The translations under genes were made by a program, and so were the position numbers. 64,000 bases of DNA from Formicarius rufipectus (Eukaryota; Chordata; Aves; Passeriformes; Formicariidae), in the NCBI GenBank assembly GCA_013399695.1, contig VXAU01006172.1, positions 535,608 to 599,607 of the forward strand, read 5' to 3'. Below are positions 36,983 through 48,857 of the stretch, in pieces (within the stretch, counting starts at the first letter, position 1; the number at the start of each line of letters is the position of its first letter). The notes under the pieces are model-generated. The model was not told where the DNA came from. It saw nothing but the letters and a program-made list of their open reading frames with translations, and ran no database searches.

Positions 36983-37285
36983 GTGGTTTTTTGATACCTT
37001 GAGTTAATGCCCAGAGAAAAGCTACGCATTTTCTCTAAGAGATTTCTTTTAATTTGGTGGGAATATAGGAATTTTGGGAAAAGGGTTTTATAAAGGTAAC
37101 ATGCAACTTCACAAAAGCATCACAGGAAATTACCAGAATTTGCAAACATTGCTATAGAGAACTTTGTTACACCTAGCAAACACAAACTCTGTGCAACTTA
37201 AGTGAGGTATCCACAGCTTACAGAAAGTAAGTGTTTAAGTAACCCACAAGAGGTAGGAAAAAATAAGGGAAGAGAGATTAAGAGA
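36983..37285 (+). repeat. First copy of exact 303-bp duplication at an assembly joint
   Basis: It is identical to 37287-37589, with one N at 37286. The sequence is otherwise unique and not a transposon. Contig ends that overlapped but were joined by an N instead of merged explain it best. Confidence 0.95.
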
Positions 37286-37286
37286 N

Positions 37287-37589
37287 GTGGTTTTTTGATA
37301 CCTTGAGTTAATGCCCAGAGAAAAGCTACGCATTTTCTCTAAGAGATTTCTTTTAATTTGGTGGGAATATAGGAATTTTGGGAAAAGGGTTTTATAAAGG
37401 TAACATGCAACTTCACAAAAGCATCACAGGAAATTACCAGAATTTGCAAACATTGCTATAGAGAACTTTGTTACACCTAGCAAACACAAACTCTGTGCAA
37501 CTTAAGTGAGGTATCCACAGCTTACAGAAAGTAAGTGTTTAAGTAACCCACAAGAGGTAGGAAAAAATAAGGGAAGAGAGATTAAGAGA
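37287..37589 (+). repeat. Second copy of exact 303-bp duplication at an assembly joint
   Basis: An exact repeat of 36983-37285. Its right edge lies in a GA-rich tract (37562-37628), a plausible cause of the assembly break. Confidence 0.95.
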
Positions 37590-37628
37590 AGAAAGAGTAA
37601 AGAGAGAAGAAGAGGGGAGAAAGAACAT
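37562..37628. repeat. GA-rich purine tract
   Basis: Mostly A and G with few pyrimidines, low complexity. It overlaps the end of the duplicated segment. Confidence 0.8.
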
Positions 37629-37932
37629 GGTAACCACTTAGGTCACATGTTGATGGCTCCATCTCCCACGATGGAGACCTTGTGCTGTCTCCTTATCTGC
37701 TCTGGTCACTGTGGCCACTCCCTGCAGACAGGACCTTTGGTTCACTGACCCCTCCCTATCCCCTCAGCCTAAGTGAGGGGTGCTGCACTCAGCCAGGGCT
37801 CCAGGGAGTGAGGTGCGGGTGGGTCACCAGACCTGCCTTGCTTGACCACAGCCCAGCCATGCTGGCTGTGCCAGCTGCAGGACAAGGGCTCTGGACAGGG
37901 CTTGTCATGGACCTGCCAGGCCAGCCCTGACC

Positions 37933-37980
<48 letters not shown>

Positions 37981-39546
37981 ATGCAACCCCACAAGGGGGT
38001 TCTGACCCATTTGTCACCGATCTGGTGTCTAACAGGTGGTTTGCTTTTGATTTTTCTAAAGGTCTCCTATGCCAAACTGTCTCAACCTGCATTTTGTCTT
38101 TATATCCTTGCTTGTATTTGCCATTAGGCTAGCATTTTCAGAGACTTTTCTGTTTTGAGACGTAGTGACAATTTTAGGAGGTGTTTAGCACCCAGAACTC
38201 CAGCTGAAGTCAGCTGTGACAGAGTGGAACAGAAGCAGGGGCTAATTTTTACAGGAAGCTTATAGACTATGTCAGGTCGGATCCCCACTGCACCCTCAGT
38301 GTCCTGTATCTCTCCAGCACTAGGTGATGATGCCATCTTCTTCCTAGTTCTTAGAAGACCTGGATTCAGACAGACAAAACATTTTCTGTTGATTGACTAA
38401 GAATAATTTCTTGGGGGCTGGCAATGTGGTGGACAAAGCTATCTGTTAGGCCTTACCCAGTGTTGTGCACATTTTCAAGTAAAGCAATAACCTGTTCCAG
38501 GGGATCATTTGCATGTTGGAGTTCGACTCATTTAATCAGTGCAGAGGTTCAGTGCCCAATTTCCATTCTCCTAAGGAAGGTTTTTGCTTTTTTCACATTA
38601 TGTCAACAAGCCATGAACTTGTCAAATTCCACTGCTTCACTGTAATTACAGAGTGGGCATGAGAAATTATTTGCAGAGTCAAAGATGTGGCTCCATAAAT
38701 ACATTTGTCAAACTGACCTCAAACTGGCAGGCAGGCAGCAGCAGTGCCAAAAAATATTGAGCAGGTGCAAGCATGCCAGCCACTTGTGGTATGCAGTATG
38801 TTTCTTTAGCAAGTAGATGGCTCTTTCTGTTGTTTTAATATCTGTGCACAATTCTCCCACGTGCTTCTATTTGCAATGGTATTTTGACTGATGCTATGCA
38901 GAGCTGTGCTTGACAGTCAGGCACCTCACAAACCCATTGTCTCTTCTTTTTTTTCACTTGTGCTCCAACTGCAAAGTTTGTACTTTTTATCTTTTTCCAA
39001 GGGATTGGAATCCACTCAAACTTCAGAGAACTGAACATTTGACATAGAGGATTGAGTTCATGCCAAAAGGCAGGGTGAAACAAGTGAGCAAACAGGCCCA
39101 TCAGCCAGACCTAGGGTAGACAGGATTTGGAGGAAAAAAAGCAGTTAAGAGTCAGCTAAACAAACCCACTACAATACAATATAGATGAAGGATAAGTGAT
39201 TGCAGTAATACATCTCCTAAAATGTAAAAAAATCACTCTTGAGAGTGAAGCTTGATTAAATGGCCATGGAGGGGGAAAAAAAGAAAAAGAAACGAAGACA
39301 ACCGAACAAGAAACATGAAGCCATGCATATGAGACTTGCTTAGTAGTATTCTCTATATGTTAGCATCTTTATTTAAGCAGGTTGGTTGTGTTTCCAGTCT
39401 GGAAAGAGAAGGACATATGGCTATTAAAGTACAAGATAGCTAGGGTATGAAGATGGGTGTGGACCCTGCAGAGAACCGGCTTTGCATAGACTCCAGCATC
39501 TGAAGGCTTCACACACATATAATGATATAATGAGATGCACAGGGGG
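37590..39546. other. Unique non-coding sequence with CA repeat
   Basis: A GC-richer patch (about 37640-37935) leads into the CA microsatellite. The remainder is unique AT-rich DNA. No exon was recognised. Frames through the CA repeat encode alternating Thr-His or Cys-Val and are artefacts. Confidence 0.5.
37936..37977. repeat. (CA)21 microsatellite
   Basis: Forty-two bases of uninterrupted CA, the longest pure dinucleotide repeat in the window and likely polymorphic. Confidence 0.98.
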
Positions 39547-39562
39547 NTGTGTGTGTGTGTGT
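39547..39562. repeat. Single N followed by (TG)n
   Basis: An N at 39547 is directly followed by about seven TG units. Unlike the other two single-N joints, no flanking duplication is visible, so this may be a short unresolved repeat-length gap. Confidence 0.85.
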
Positions 39563-42500
39563 TAACACCAGTGACTTGCTTTGTCTTCCTGTAATCCCCA
39601 GGCATTTCCGACTCCCATATACCAGGTTTGCAGCTATTGTGAAGGAGAAAAGGGGCAGGAGACCCAGGAAATAATGGTAGAGGGCCAGTCATGGAGCAAA
39701 AGCAAAGAAAATGGCACAAGAAGTCAAAAAAAGCAGGATGTGACTGTAGGCAGCATGAAATCCAACTTGCCTGACATGTCCACAAGGTGCTTCCTTAGTA
39801 GTTTAATACCTGGAGTGGCTAAGGCTGAAATTCACTGGGCAATTTAGCCTGGTATAAGATGACTTTCACGGTTGATTTTGTGTTTCTTGGCAGGTGTGGT
39901 TTCCTTTCTCACATGTGGCCAACAAGAACAGAAGAGTGGGAACAGAAACAGAATCTCTGGAAAACATGAAATGTGCTTTGCTCAAAATCCAGATGCAATT
40001 CTGACCAACTTGGGTATGAGAAAGTTGTTTCTCTTACATGTCTCTCACCCAATAAAAATAGAGTATAAGGCCTGGCTTGACACATTTTGTTTACTTTTTC
40101 ATTATAAATTTGGTTGAAAGAAGCTTCCTTGCAGTTCCCCTGTGTGAAAAGAGCACAGGACTGATATGTATCCTTGTGCCACTGAATCTAACACTGGAGT
40201 CAATGGTCCTCACAGAAATAAACTGAAGGCATGAATGAATAAATATGATTGCAAAATCTGGGGAACAATGGAAGAGCAGAGCTCTTATTGTCTCTTAGTC
40301 CAGATTGCAGGAGCCTGGCTTACATCATCTCTTCTCTCCTGACTGCATTTGCTCACCTTCTTCCCCACCTCCTGAAGCAACACAACTGTCTTGGAAGCTT
40401 AGAGGATGACACATTTTGGGAAGATCTGTCAGAAGCTACATGCAAGCTATTGTGGATGCATGTCAGAGAGGTCAGGTTGGTCACAGTCAATGAAAATGTG
40501 TGGAAGGTAATTTAATAATTTCATTAAGAGAAATAAAGAACAAAGCTTTCCTTCCTACACATGATGTCCAAAAAGCCTTTGGAGCCAGGCCTCCCCACTC
40601 CGCTCTGCAGCATGTAGTCACACACAGGGGAAGACTCTTCTCATCCCCCTTCTACCCTCAGGTTCAATCCTGGGAATTTCACTCCTGTCTGTCATTTCTG
40701 TTTGTCTAGGATCCTGTTCTGCTAGGATTTGGAGAGGGCACGCACCCAGTCTCCGCACTGGGGATATGCAAGTCACTGCTCACAGGACAGCCTGAATTTC
40801 GGCTTCCTGTTCCCTGCCCAGATCCCCTCACCAGCAGGATGCTGTGCAAAACTCGACCACAAGTCCTTCTGCCCATAGCTTGTTTGGAGGAAAACCAGAA
40901 ACAGTGATGGTGTCTTGGGCATAGAGGCTTGATGGGAGGTTTTTGCAGGCTGCTGTTACTCTCAGATACCTGTAACCCACGTAAATGACATGCAAGTTCT
41001 CTTTGAATCCTGTCTTTGTTATCTGCATGGCTTTGATAACTTTGGTGGGCTTATGCCCACCTAGCTTTGTCTTTTATGAGCACGTAAGACACAGGAGACA
41101 TTTTTACAGAGTGTAATTAATGCCATCCAGGCCAGAAACTGCAGTGGTATAATTACTGTAATAAAAATCCTATACTTGCTGCTAATTCTAATATTGCCTA
41201 ATCTCTGGCTGTAAAATTGCATATTGTGATGTCTGGAGCATACTTTTTAAAATCATATGTGTTCACCACTGGCATTTAGAAAGTTTTTTGCACTATTGCA
41301 GTTTTTTCATCCTACTCTGAAGCCTGCCTGAGAACTACATATTCTTTTGTCAACATTTCTGGAGCAAATGTGCTCCTCTATTTCTAAACACCCTGGTAAT
41401 GCCTGCTTCAGAAAGACTATGTGGAATCTGGTGAATATTTCACAGATGTGGAGCAGGACCTCCCTATCAGCCATCATATCTGACCAGATGAAATTTAAAA
41501 CATCTGCTGTTCCTAGTCAGACACAGCTTTCTGTTATTCCAGCTGTTGCTGAGCATGCATTAAGCAGTTCCAATTAGTTCAACCTTCTCCTAATGTTACA
41601 GCATCTTGTTTTTCGCTGCCACAGAAAAAATATTTTTCAAACCTTGAAGATATATTTGTAGTTGTAATGTTGATACACCCTCTAATGGGCTTTCAGGTTT
41701 TAGGCCAAAATACCAGAAACCATCAACTGCCAATAGGAATAATAGATTGCAAATCAACAGCCTTCTCCAGAATTCAAATAGTGCTATAAATGAGTAGTGA
41801 ATTGCCTCTTCTGCACCTAGGAAGAATGAATAATGGAAAGGATTAAGACTGGAAAGAGCCTGCTTTAAATTAAGATGGAGAAAGCCCAAATTTTCATTCT
41901 GGGATCTACTAGACAATGCTGCTTAGTACTGGCTACTTTTAGCTGATGTAACTTTTGCTTCAGCTGCATCCAGTTCCAAGTCCATTCAGACATGCTGTGG
42001 TATTTTAATTTTGAGGTCTGTGGATTGATGTAGGTTTAAAGGAAAGGCAAGTGCTGGTACAGACCTTTCAGCGATGTTCTCCACCTCTAATTCAGCATGA
42101 CACTCCCTCCCAGTGCTTCACAGCATCACATCTCCCAGAGATTTTGCTGGTTAGAACCTGTGGCCAGCGGCACTGTAAAAACCATGCCTTTGATTTAGAG
42201 AGACAGGAAGACTTTTAATAAGGTCATTTTTTTCTTGTTAGTGTCTCTGTCAAGAGAATGACGCATCTTATTTTAATGGCCAATATATTTTGCTAATTAT
42301 GGCATTTCATTCTTTTTCTTTAACCTTGTCAACAGTCAGCATTCTGATCGTGTGTATATATTAAATGCACTAATGTCCCTCTTTCTAATGATCCAAGCTG
42401 TCAAGCAGGGGTTGAATAGTCAGGCAACGACTGTGGAATAATGAAAAGATCAAAGCAGTGCTGTGAACTTCCCGGGTTTGTGCAGCATATCAGGCAATCA

Positions 42501-45177
42501 CTTTGTGATATTTCATTTCTGTGACAACAGCTGGGGGGAGGGCACCAGCCTTCTCTCTGCAGAGAGACCTGCGCAAAGAGCAGCAGAGTAATCTAAAGCG
42601 GTTGTCACTGGCACTGTAGTAAACAAAAGCAACCAGCAATAAATGGCAGAGAGGCACAAGGTCGGACGATATGGCCTTCTGTGCATTGTTAGGGAAATGG
42701 GAACGTTCTCCCTGATGTGGGAGAGTGGTGAGTGCTGTGCAGGGGCCTCTTGCAACACAGCTGCACATCTAAAACAGTTTTGCTTACTTCATGTCCTTTT
42801 CCTTTTCTGTGTCCAGATCCTCTCCTCTTTTGTCAAGACCTGGAACAAAGAAAATCCCTGAAAAGTCTTAAAAACTATTGGCCTTTTTTTTTTTTTTTTT
42901 TTTAAGAGTACTTCTCTGAATGTGCACTGATTTCTGCACTTCTTACCTGAGAGTATTTTCTCCTGATGATTCTTCTTTTTCATTTTCCTTGGTTTTTATT
43001 CGTCTCTTATAATGGGGAAATCAGTGCCACTTTGATAAAGTGTGAAATTGTGGTGATTGTCAATAATTCATCATTTGATTGTTTAGTTAGTGTGGCTCAT
43101 TGTCTATGTAGGAGAGGTGGTATCTTCCACCTAGTGTGAGTTACTTGGGGGAAAAAAGTCAAACACATCTAACATGTTATGGCTTTCCTTCCCAGTGTTT
43201 GGGATTCTAAATAGCTTTTAGCACATATTTTTTTCTGCATTTTTTTACTAAGTACAAACAGGCAAATAAACACATAGACCTGGCTGTCAGGCTCTTACTG
43301 CAGTCTTTCTTACTGGACTATTTGAAAATTAAACAATGCAATGATAAGGTTATAATTAAGCCAGAATTTATAAATCAGTGGGTTCAAATTATCCAACCAG
43401 TAAATTCATCAAGCATATAATGAAATCATATTGTGAAGTTAGTACTAGAAGCAATGTGTTGTATTAGTTTGTCTTCTGAGGGTTTATGGTTGAGCCAGCT
43501 TCCTTTCATTGTAAGCTGACTAGAAGTGATGGCTCACATGCTGGCTGCCCTGAGCCCACAGAGAAGAACCACTGATGTGAAATACCCAAAGTAACACCCA
43601 AAATAACACAGTGTTTGCACCAGTTTCCTTAGATGGTTGAGGGATGGTGCCTAGTTAGTGACAATCCCATATAGATTTGCACAGTCAGCAATTCCACTTC
43701 AGCAATCTCTTTTAACATATTTTTGCTCCAATTTCTCCCTTTGTTTACAACAATACAAGCTTTCCCCAGCAGTGAATCAGTCAGTGTAGTAGCTTTTGTA
43801 TAATGTTACTTTTTATTTCAGAGCTAAGGACTAGCTTGATGGCACCTTTCTGGGAACATATCCTCATGTAATGCATACCCACAACTGCACTTAATAAATA
43901 TGTTTCTTCATTGAACAAAGGCAAAGTGATGACTTTGTGTGCCTCCTGCTCAGACACTCAGGTCCTGTGAGCTCTCCCATGGCAGTCACAGGTTGCTCTC
44001 TGGAAATGGGAGACAGAAGCTCTGTGGAGGTTAATTGCACAGTGAGCCACCAGAGAACCAGACTGTTAACCTTCTCTTCATTTTGCTTATATAGGGATTG
44101 ATTCTTGTTGCATTGAGCTCCTTTTGAGAGATGCTTCCAATTTGCAGTTGTGTCCTCTATGAGCAAGTCACGCCTGGTCACAGGTCCTTCCTAGATGTGA
44201 CTCATCCCAGTAGTCCTTCTCGTTTCTCATCTTGCCTGTAGCCAAAAGCTTGGCCAGTGGAGCTCTGCAGTGACTGAACCGGGCTGAGTGTGAATCCCTG
44301 GTGAGACCACCACAGCAGCAACTCCCAGAAGACAGAAGAGCCAGCAGCAGGCAGGTGAGGGGCCAAGGCCACACCGGGTGGTGGTGAGTAAGGAGCTGTG
44401 TTGACGAGGCTGGAGAGCAGATCCAAATAAGAGCCTGGAGGAGGTTTATATTGCCCTTGTTTCAGCAGCCAAGTTGTGATGTGAGTGAGCAGCTTCCAGG
44501 GGGCAGAAAAATGTGAGTGGAGCTGGAAACTGTCCCTCCTAATCTGCTCCTCACTCAGGGGTGGCAGCTGGAGGTGCTGTCCAGGAATTTAGGGGAGAAG
44601 CCCTTCTGGGGCCATCAGAGCCTTCTCAGCTCCTCTCCACACAAGGTAAACAGCCTTTTGTCCAATGTCCTGCACCACCTGTCCTGTCCTTCAGTGCAGT
44701 CTGAGTCACATTTTATATCCAGTGGCTATCCCTTCAGTTTCCTCTATTATTAGTTTGGTTTATTTTGGTTTGAACCATGATGCAGAAGTCATATTTGCCT
44801 TGGGAGTGTCCCCTTTCCACCCCATCATCACCACTCCCCCAACAGCTGTTTCTAATCTCCCTGTTTTGTTTTTAATCTCCTTTTGGGGGTACAGCAATAC
44901 TGTTTACCATGCTCTCAACAAGACAGCTATTGCCAGTACAGGGGTGTGTGTTACTTGCATTTATTGTGAGGAGGAGCTATGCAGAGCCACATGCAGGTTT
45001 GGGAGAGGCAAAAGTGATTCCAGCTCAGCATTTGAGTCAGGTTATTGACAGGGAAAATGGTGCTTTGCTGATGACAATGGCACATGAAAAGTACTCTAGT
45101 AACACAACTAAAATATATCCCTTGTACATATTAATAAACATCTGGGGGACTATAAGCAAAAGTTACTTCTTCAATAA
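39563..45177. other. Unique non-coding sequence
   Basis: No gene or transposon was recognised in this long block. A 20-base T run lies at 42884-42903. About 42180-42420 is AT-rich, non-repetitive and dense in homeodomain-like words (tgctaattatgg, ctgtcaagcag), resembling a conserved enhancer-type element. The GC-richer part at 43890-44660 has donor-like words (ggcaggtgagg at about 44351, ggtgagtaagg at about 44383) but no convincing exon. Confidence 0.5.
42884..42903. repeat. Poly(T) run
   Basis: Twenty consecutive T residues, a mononucleotide repeat. Confidence 0.9.
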
Positions 45178-46088
45178 GGGAAAAGGTCAAGTTCTGCATA
45201 TTGGGGGAAATGACTTCCCCATGTACCAGTGTATGCTGGGGGCCAATCAGCTTTGCTGAAAAGAACCTTGAGATCCTAGTTGTCAAGGTGAACATTCAGC
45301 ATGCTCTCATAGCAAAAAAAATCCCAAACCAATGGTACCCTGGGCTGATTTAGGAAAAGCATTTCCAGCAGGTTGAGAGGTGGTCCTTCCCCTCTGCTTA
45401 GTGCTGATGACGCCTCTCCTGAAGTGCTGTGTCCAGTTCAGGGCTCCCCCAGTACAACAGAGACATGGATGTACTGGAGATAGTCCAGTGAAGGGCCATT
45501 AAGTTGACCTTTACACTGGAACACCTCTCCTATGAGGGGAGTCTGTGAAAGCTGGGACTGTTCATCCTGGAGAAGAGAAAGCTCAGGGAGGGAGATCTCC
45601 TGCATGTGCATAAATACCTGATTGGAGAGAATGGAGATAAGGGAGACAGACACCTCTCAGCAGTGCCCTGAGACAGGGCAGGAGGCAATGGGCACAAATT
45701 TTACATGAAATTCCATTTGAACTCAAGAAAACTGTTTTGGTGGGGGGTTTTTTGTTTTGGTTTGGTTTTGTTTGTTTGTTTTTTGTTTTGTTTTGAGTTT
45801 TTGTTTGTTTGGGGTTTTGTGGGTTTTATTTTTGTGTTTGGTTTTTTGTTTGTGTTTGGGTTTGGTTTTTTTTTTGTTTGGTTTTGGTTTTTGGTGGGTG
45901 TTTTGGTTTTTTTCTTTTTCTGTGAGAATGGTCGAAGAGTGAAACAGCTTGCCCATAGGGGCTATAGAGTCTTCATCCTTGGAGAAATTCAAAAGCCAAC
46001 TGGATGTTTCCTGGAGCAAACAACCCTAGCTGTTCCTGCTTGATCAGGGGGACTTAGATGGCTTCCAACTTCAACCATTCTGTGATGC
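45178..46088 (+). mobile_element. CR1 LINE, 5'-truncated, interrupted by a G/T tract
   Basis: It starts at about 'aaggtcaagttctgcatatt', a CR1 late-ORF2 landmark. It passes 'ctgtgtccagttcagggctc' and 'tgttcatcctggagaagaga', and after the G/T tract resumes at 'ctgtgagaatggtcgaagag' with the 3' UTR and a tail 'ccattctgtgatg' ending near 46088. At the point of interruption intact CR1 copies have only a short T run. Frameshifts and stops make it non-coding. Confidence 0.92.
45734..45919 (+). repeat. G/T-only low-complexity tract inside a CR1
   Basis: About 186 bases are almost entirely G and T (gttttg, ggttttt, gggttttg units), with only isolated A or C. The CR1 continues on both sides without loss, so the tract grew or was inserted at the element's internal T run. 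Several GGG and GGGG runs occur on the plus strand. The Phe/Gly/Val-rich frame through it is a composition artefact. Confidence 0.92.
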
Positions 46089-47962
46089 AGAGCTTCTACC
46101 TGCTTGCCACAAGCGCCTTTTGGCACAGGACCTAGAAGGAGGTTTCACTATTTTAGACAAATGATTTCTTTCCTTAAGTTTTCATAAAGTCTCCCTTCTC
46201 TTATGTTTTTTTTTTTTTTTTTCTAATTTTCCAACCAGCTTGGCTGGTAGCAAGTTGCTTTAAAAGAGATTTCCACTGATAAAGGGAAAAAAAGTACACA
46301 TCTCTGCATGACTTGTTTCTCTGACAAGATAAGGAAAATGCCAGGTTCTGAGGGAATGCTTGGAAAATGTGAGGCCAGAAAGCACTATTGCAAAAATTGC
46401 ACAGATGGAATGTTCCTTGACAGCTAGAACACCTACTTTGCAGAGCTTATTCAGGCAAGAACCATGTCCAAAACAGTGGTATTTTGCTGAAAGGAGGAGC
46501 AGGTCCTTGCAGTTATTTTTCAACATACTCTGACATTAAACCTTGTTCAGCCACCGTGGGCTACCTGTCACTAAATATTTTGAACCAAATAAGTGACTTT
46601 CATGTAATCAAATCCCATTGACTTCAACAACTTAGGGGAGGAAAAATAAAAGAAAAAAAAAAGAAGCCTGCTTTAGGGGCTTTGAATTCTTTTTCTGGTT
46701 GAATAACATAGGCACTGGTATTTGATCTACTTAGAGAATGGGCAGTGGATCTACACTGAAAATTCTTCATTTCTTCTTACCCAACAGAAAGACACCACAC
46801 AGCAGAAGCTTGGTGTGATTGTTTAATACTGTAATTGTGTGTCCTGGGGGTTCCCTCCACCCTCTATACAACTTGGTTACTTGATTTTTAGAAGAAATTA
46901 CTGTTAAATAAGTGTACAAGTGAAGTTTCTGACAACAGGTATAGCTGAGTTTTAGAAAGAAAAGAGGGAGGTGGGAAGGAGTAGGGAGAGGAGTAACACC
47001 TCATTGGATAATTTTAAAAGCAACAAAATAAAGACTTTAACACTAACCTATGAATCCATTTTATGCAGGTAATTTCCACTAAACAGAACATGCTTTTGAA
47101 GATGCGGTCACACTGCGCTAGTGATACTCAAGGTAGTGCAACATGGTATTGCCATCTAAAAAGCTGAACATCTCCGCGTGATGGGGCAGAGCACAAAATC
47201 TATCACCACCAGTTCTGCTCATATTTAAATAAATTAAAAGCATGAACTTACGAAAAAGAAAAATGTCTTGAATGCCAGAAGATAGAAAAAGTCTCAAATG
47301 GCTAGTAGAATAAGCTAAGGCAGATTCACAGTCAGAATTAATCTGGTACAGTGAAAAAATTGTAACTAGAAAAGACAACCTAGGGTTCCTACTAGATCTT
47401 GTCCAGAGTTTACTTCCAAATGTATCAAATTGATCAGCCTACACATTTAGTAACACTTTTGAATTAAAAAAACCAATATTTCAGTTTCTTCTCAAAAATA
47501 AACAAAGTTATCTACTGATAATGAAAAATAAGTTTATTATATATATATAAATTATATAAAATGTAAATAAATATTATAAATGTAATATAAATATACATAT
47601 AAATACCAATTAAGGGTATGTGTCTGCTGCATCTGAGATTGGGCAAAACCATAAAATTTTCTATGCTAAAGTCATTAAGGAGGAATATTTTTAAAATAAA
47701 TGTTAATTTATTTTTCTAGAGCAAGGTTCCTTTTAGGTGAATATATTATCCTCTGGCATCCTCACTCTGTCTCTTAGAATAAAAGAAAAATTAAAAATGA
47801 GTATATGTACAAGTTAGCAGCTTATGTCTGTCAATATAAGGCTCCAGAAATCTGAATATTTACCAGACTCTCCTAGATCTGGGAAAAGGGACAAGAATCT
47901 CTAGAAGAAATATTTTCCAGACTCTGTAATTGAATCAAGTTTTCTTACTAGAGCTGTGGCTG
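46089..47962. other. Unique non-coding sequence, AT-rich
   Basis: No gene was recognised. It contains a T run at 46206-46222 and a strongly AT-rich stretch at 47527-47605. Confidence 0.5.
47527..47605. repeat. AT-rich low-complexity stretch
   Basis: TATA and AAATA words alternate with almost no G or C, forming a degenerate (TA)n/(AAATA)n tract. Confidence 0.8.
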
Positions 47963-48237
47963 TATATAAAGAAGTTCATCGCTTCACTGGTACCAAGGCT
48001 TGCTGTCAGAGATGTGAATGCACCATTTATAAAAGAAAGTAAAGCCAGAGAAGAGGGACTGAGCTAAATCAGCAGCCCTTCTCCTGGAGTCTGATTTATG
48101 TTGGAGACTGGAAGCTCCTTCTAGTTGTGTCGAACCCCTTGCCATGTTGGCTCTGCAAAGTGCAGGATTTGTTCCCAGAAGAACAGGACGATCCAGGCAG
48201 ATGGGTCAGAGGTCAGCTGTGCTTCGAGCAGTGAGAG
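47963..48237 (+). promoter_or_regulatory. Candidate TATA promoter and first exon
   Basis: A canonical TATATAAA lies at 47963-47970, predicting a start of transcription near 47990-48000. Downstream, after short upstream frames, an ATG at 48144 (context gccATGt) opens 31 codons beginning MLALQSAGFVPRRTG. The frame runs into AGAG|GTAGGA, a good splice donor at 48237/48238. The predicted peptide has no acidic residue and many Arg, like a mitochondrial presequence, but it is short enough for this to be chance. A CpG cluster follows at 48412-48527. No known protein is recognised and no downstream exon was found. Confidence 0.22.
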
Positions 48238-48411
48238 GTAGGAAAGCTCTCTTTTTCAGTGTTCTCAAAGCATTAGCTCCTATTTTCTAAAAGTTATAAA
48301 GTATGAATCACAGTGCCTATATTAAAAGAACTGGAAAGACAGCAAGACTATGATCTATATAGGCTCCTGTGTCCCACTGTCTGTAGCTGTATTAAATCAG
48401 CAAGGTCTCCC

Positions 48412-48527
48412 CGCTGTCTCCCCCCTTTGCGGGTGACACGCAGCCGTCTCTGCAGCGGTTGCTAATGGTGACTGCTGTGGCTCAGGAGGATCGAGGCACC
48501 ACCAAGAGCTCCATCACTGCTGCACTC
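48412..48527. promoter_or_regulatory. CpG cluster with X-box-like word
   Basis: Seven CpG dinucleotides fall in about 115 bases in an otherwise CpG-poor window. The word gttgctaatggtgac (48458-48472) fits the RFX X-box pattern RYYNYY-N(1-3)-RRNRAC. The cluster lies 175 bases downstream of the candidate donor at 48237. It might be part of a promoter or conserved element. The evidence is only composition and one short motif. Confidence 0.25.
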
Positions 48528-48835
48528 GCTCATCTGCTTCAGGGCTCACAGTTCACTAGCTACTGGCTTTGAGGTCATGAAGAGAAATATTTGCTTTTCT
48601 TAATTTATTCTATCAAGATTATTTTCTGGCTTTTCCAAATTATTGTTGTGTCTCTTAGTATAAATAAAAAATAAACTCGTGGCTTCAAGCAACTGTGGAA
48701 TTATTTGTATTCTTCCAGGGGGATTTAATAAGGGGTAGGAGCTCAAAACAGTATGCAAAACCCTAATTTTTGAGACATGGGAAAAGGCTGATGGTGGTAT
48801 TCCAGGGCAGTCCTAACTCAAAGGGAAAAAGGAGT

Positions 48836-48857
48836 CTTGTGACAGTCCTGTCACAAG
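48836..48857. repeat. 10-bp-arm palindrome
   Basis: cttgtgacag and ctgtcacaag are exact reverse complements separated by only two bases, making a 22-bp near-perfect palindrome able to act as a dimeric binding site or cruciform. Confidence 0.65.

Noticed and set aside
39541..39562. Third single-N joint, tested for a flanking duplication
   Set aside because: The sequences on either side differ. Only a TG run follows, so it is recorded as a small gap and not a duplicated contig end.
40661..40680. tRNA B-box-like word ggttcaatcc
   Set aside because: No matching A box, acceptor stem or cloverleaf could be drawn around it.
45705..46043. 112-codon Phe/Gly/Val-rich frame and its 98-codon Lys/Asn/Thr-rich complement
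   Set aside because: Both are translations of the G/T low-complexity tract inside a CR1, not genes.
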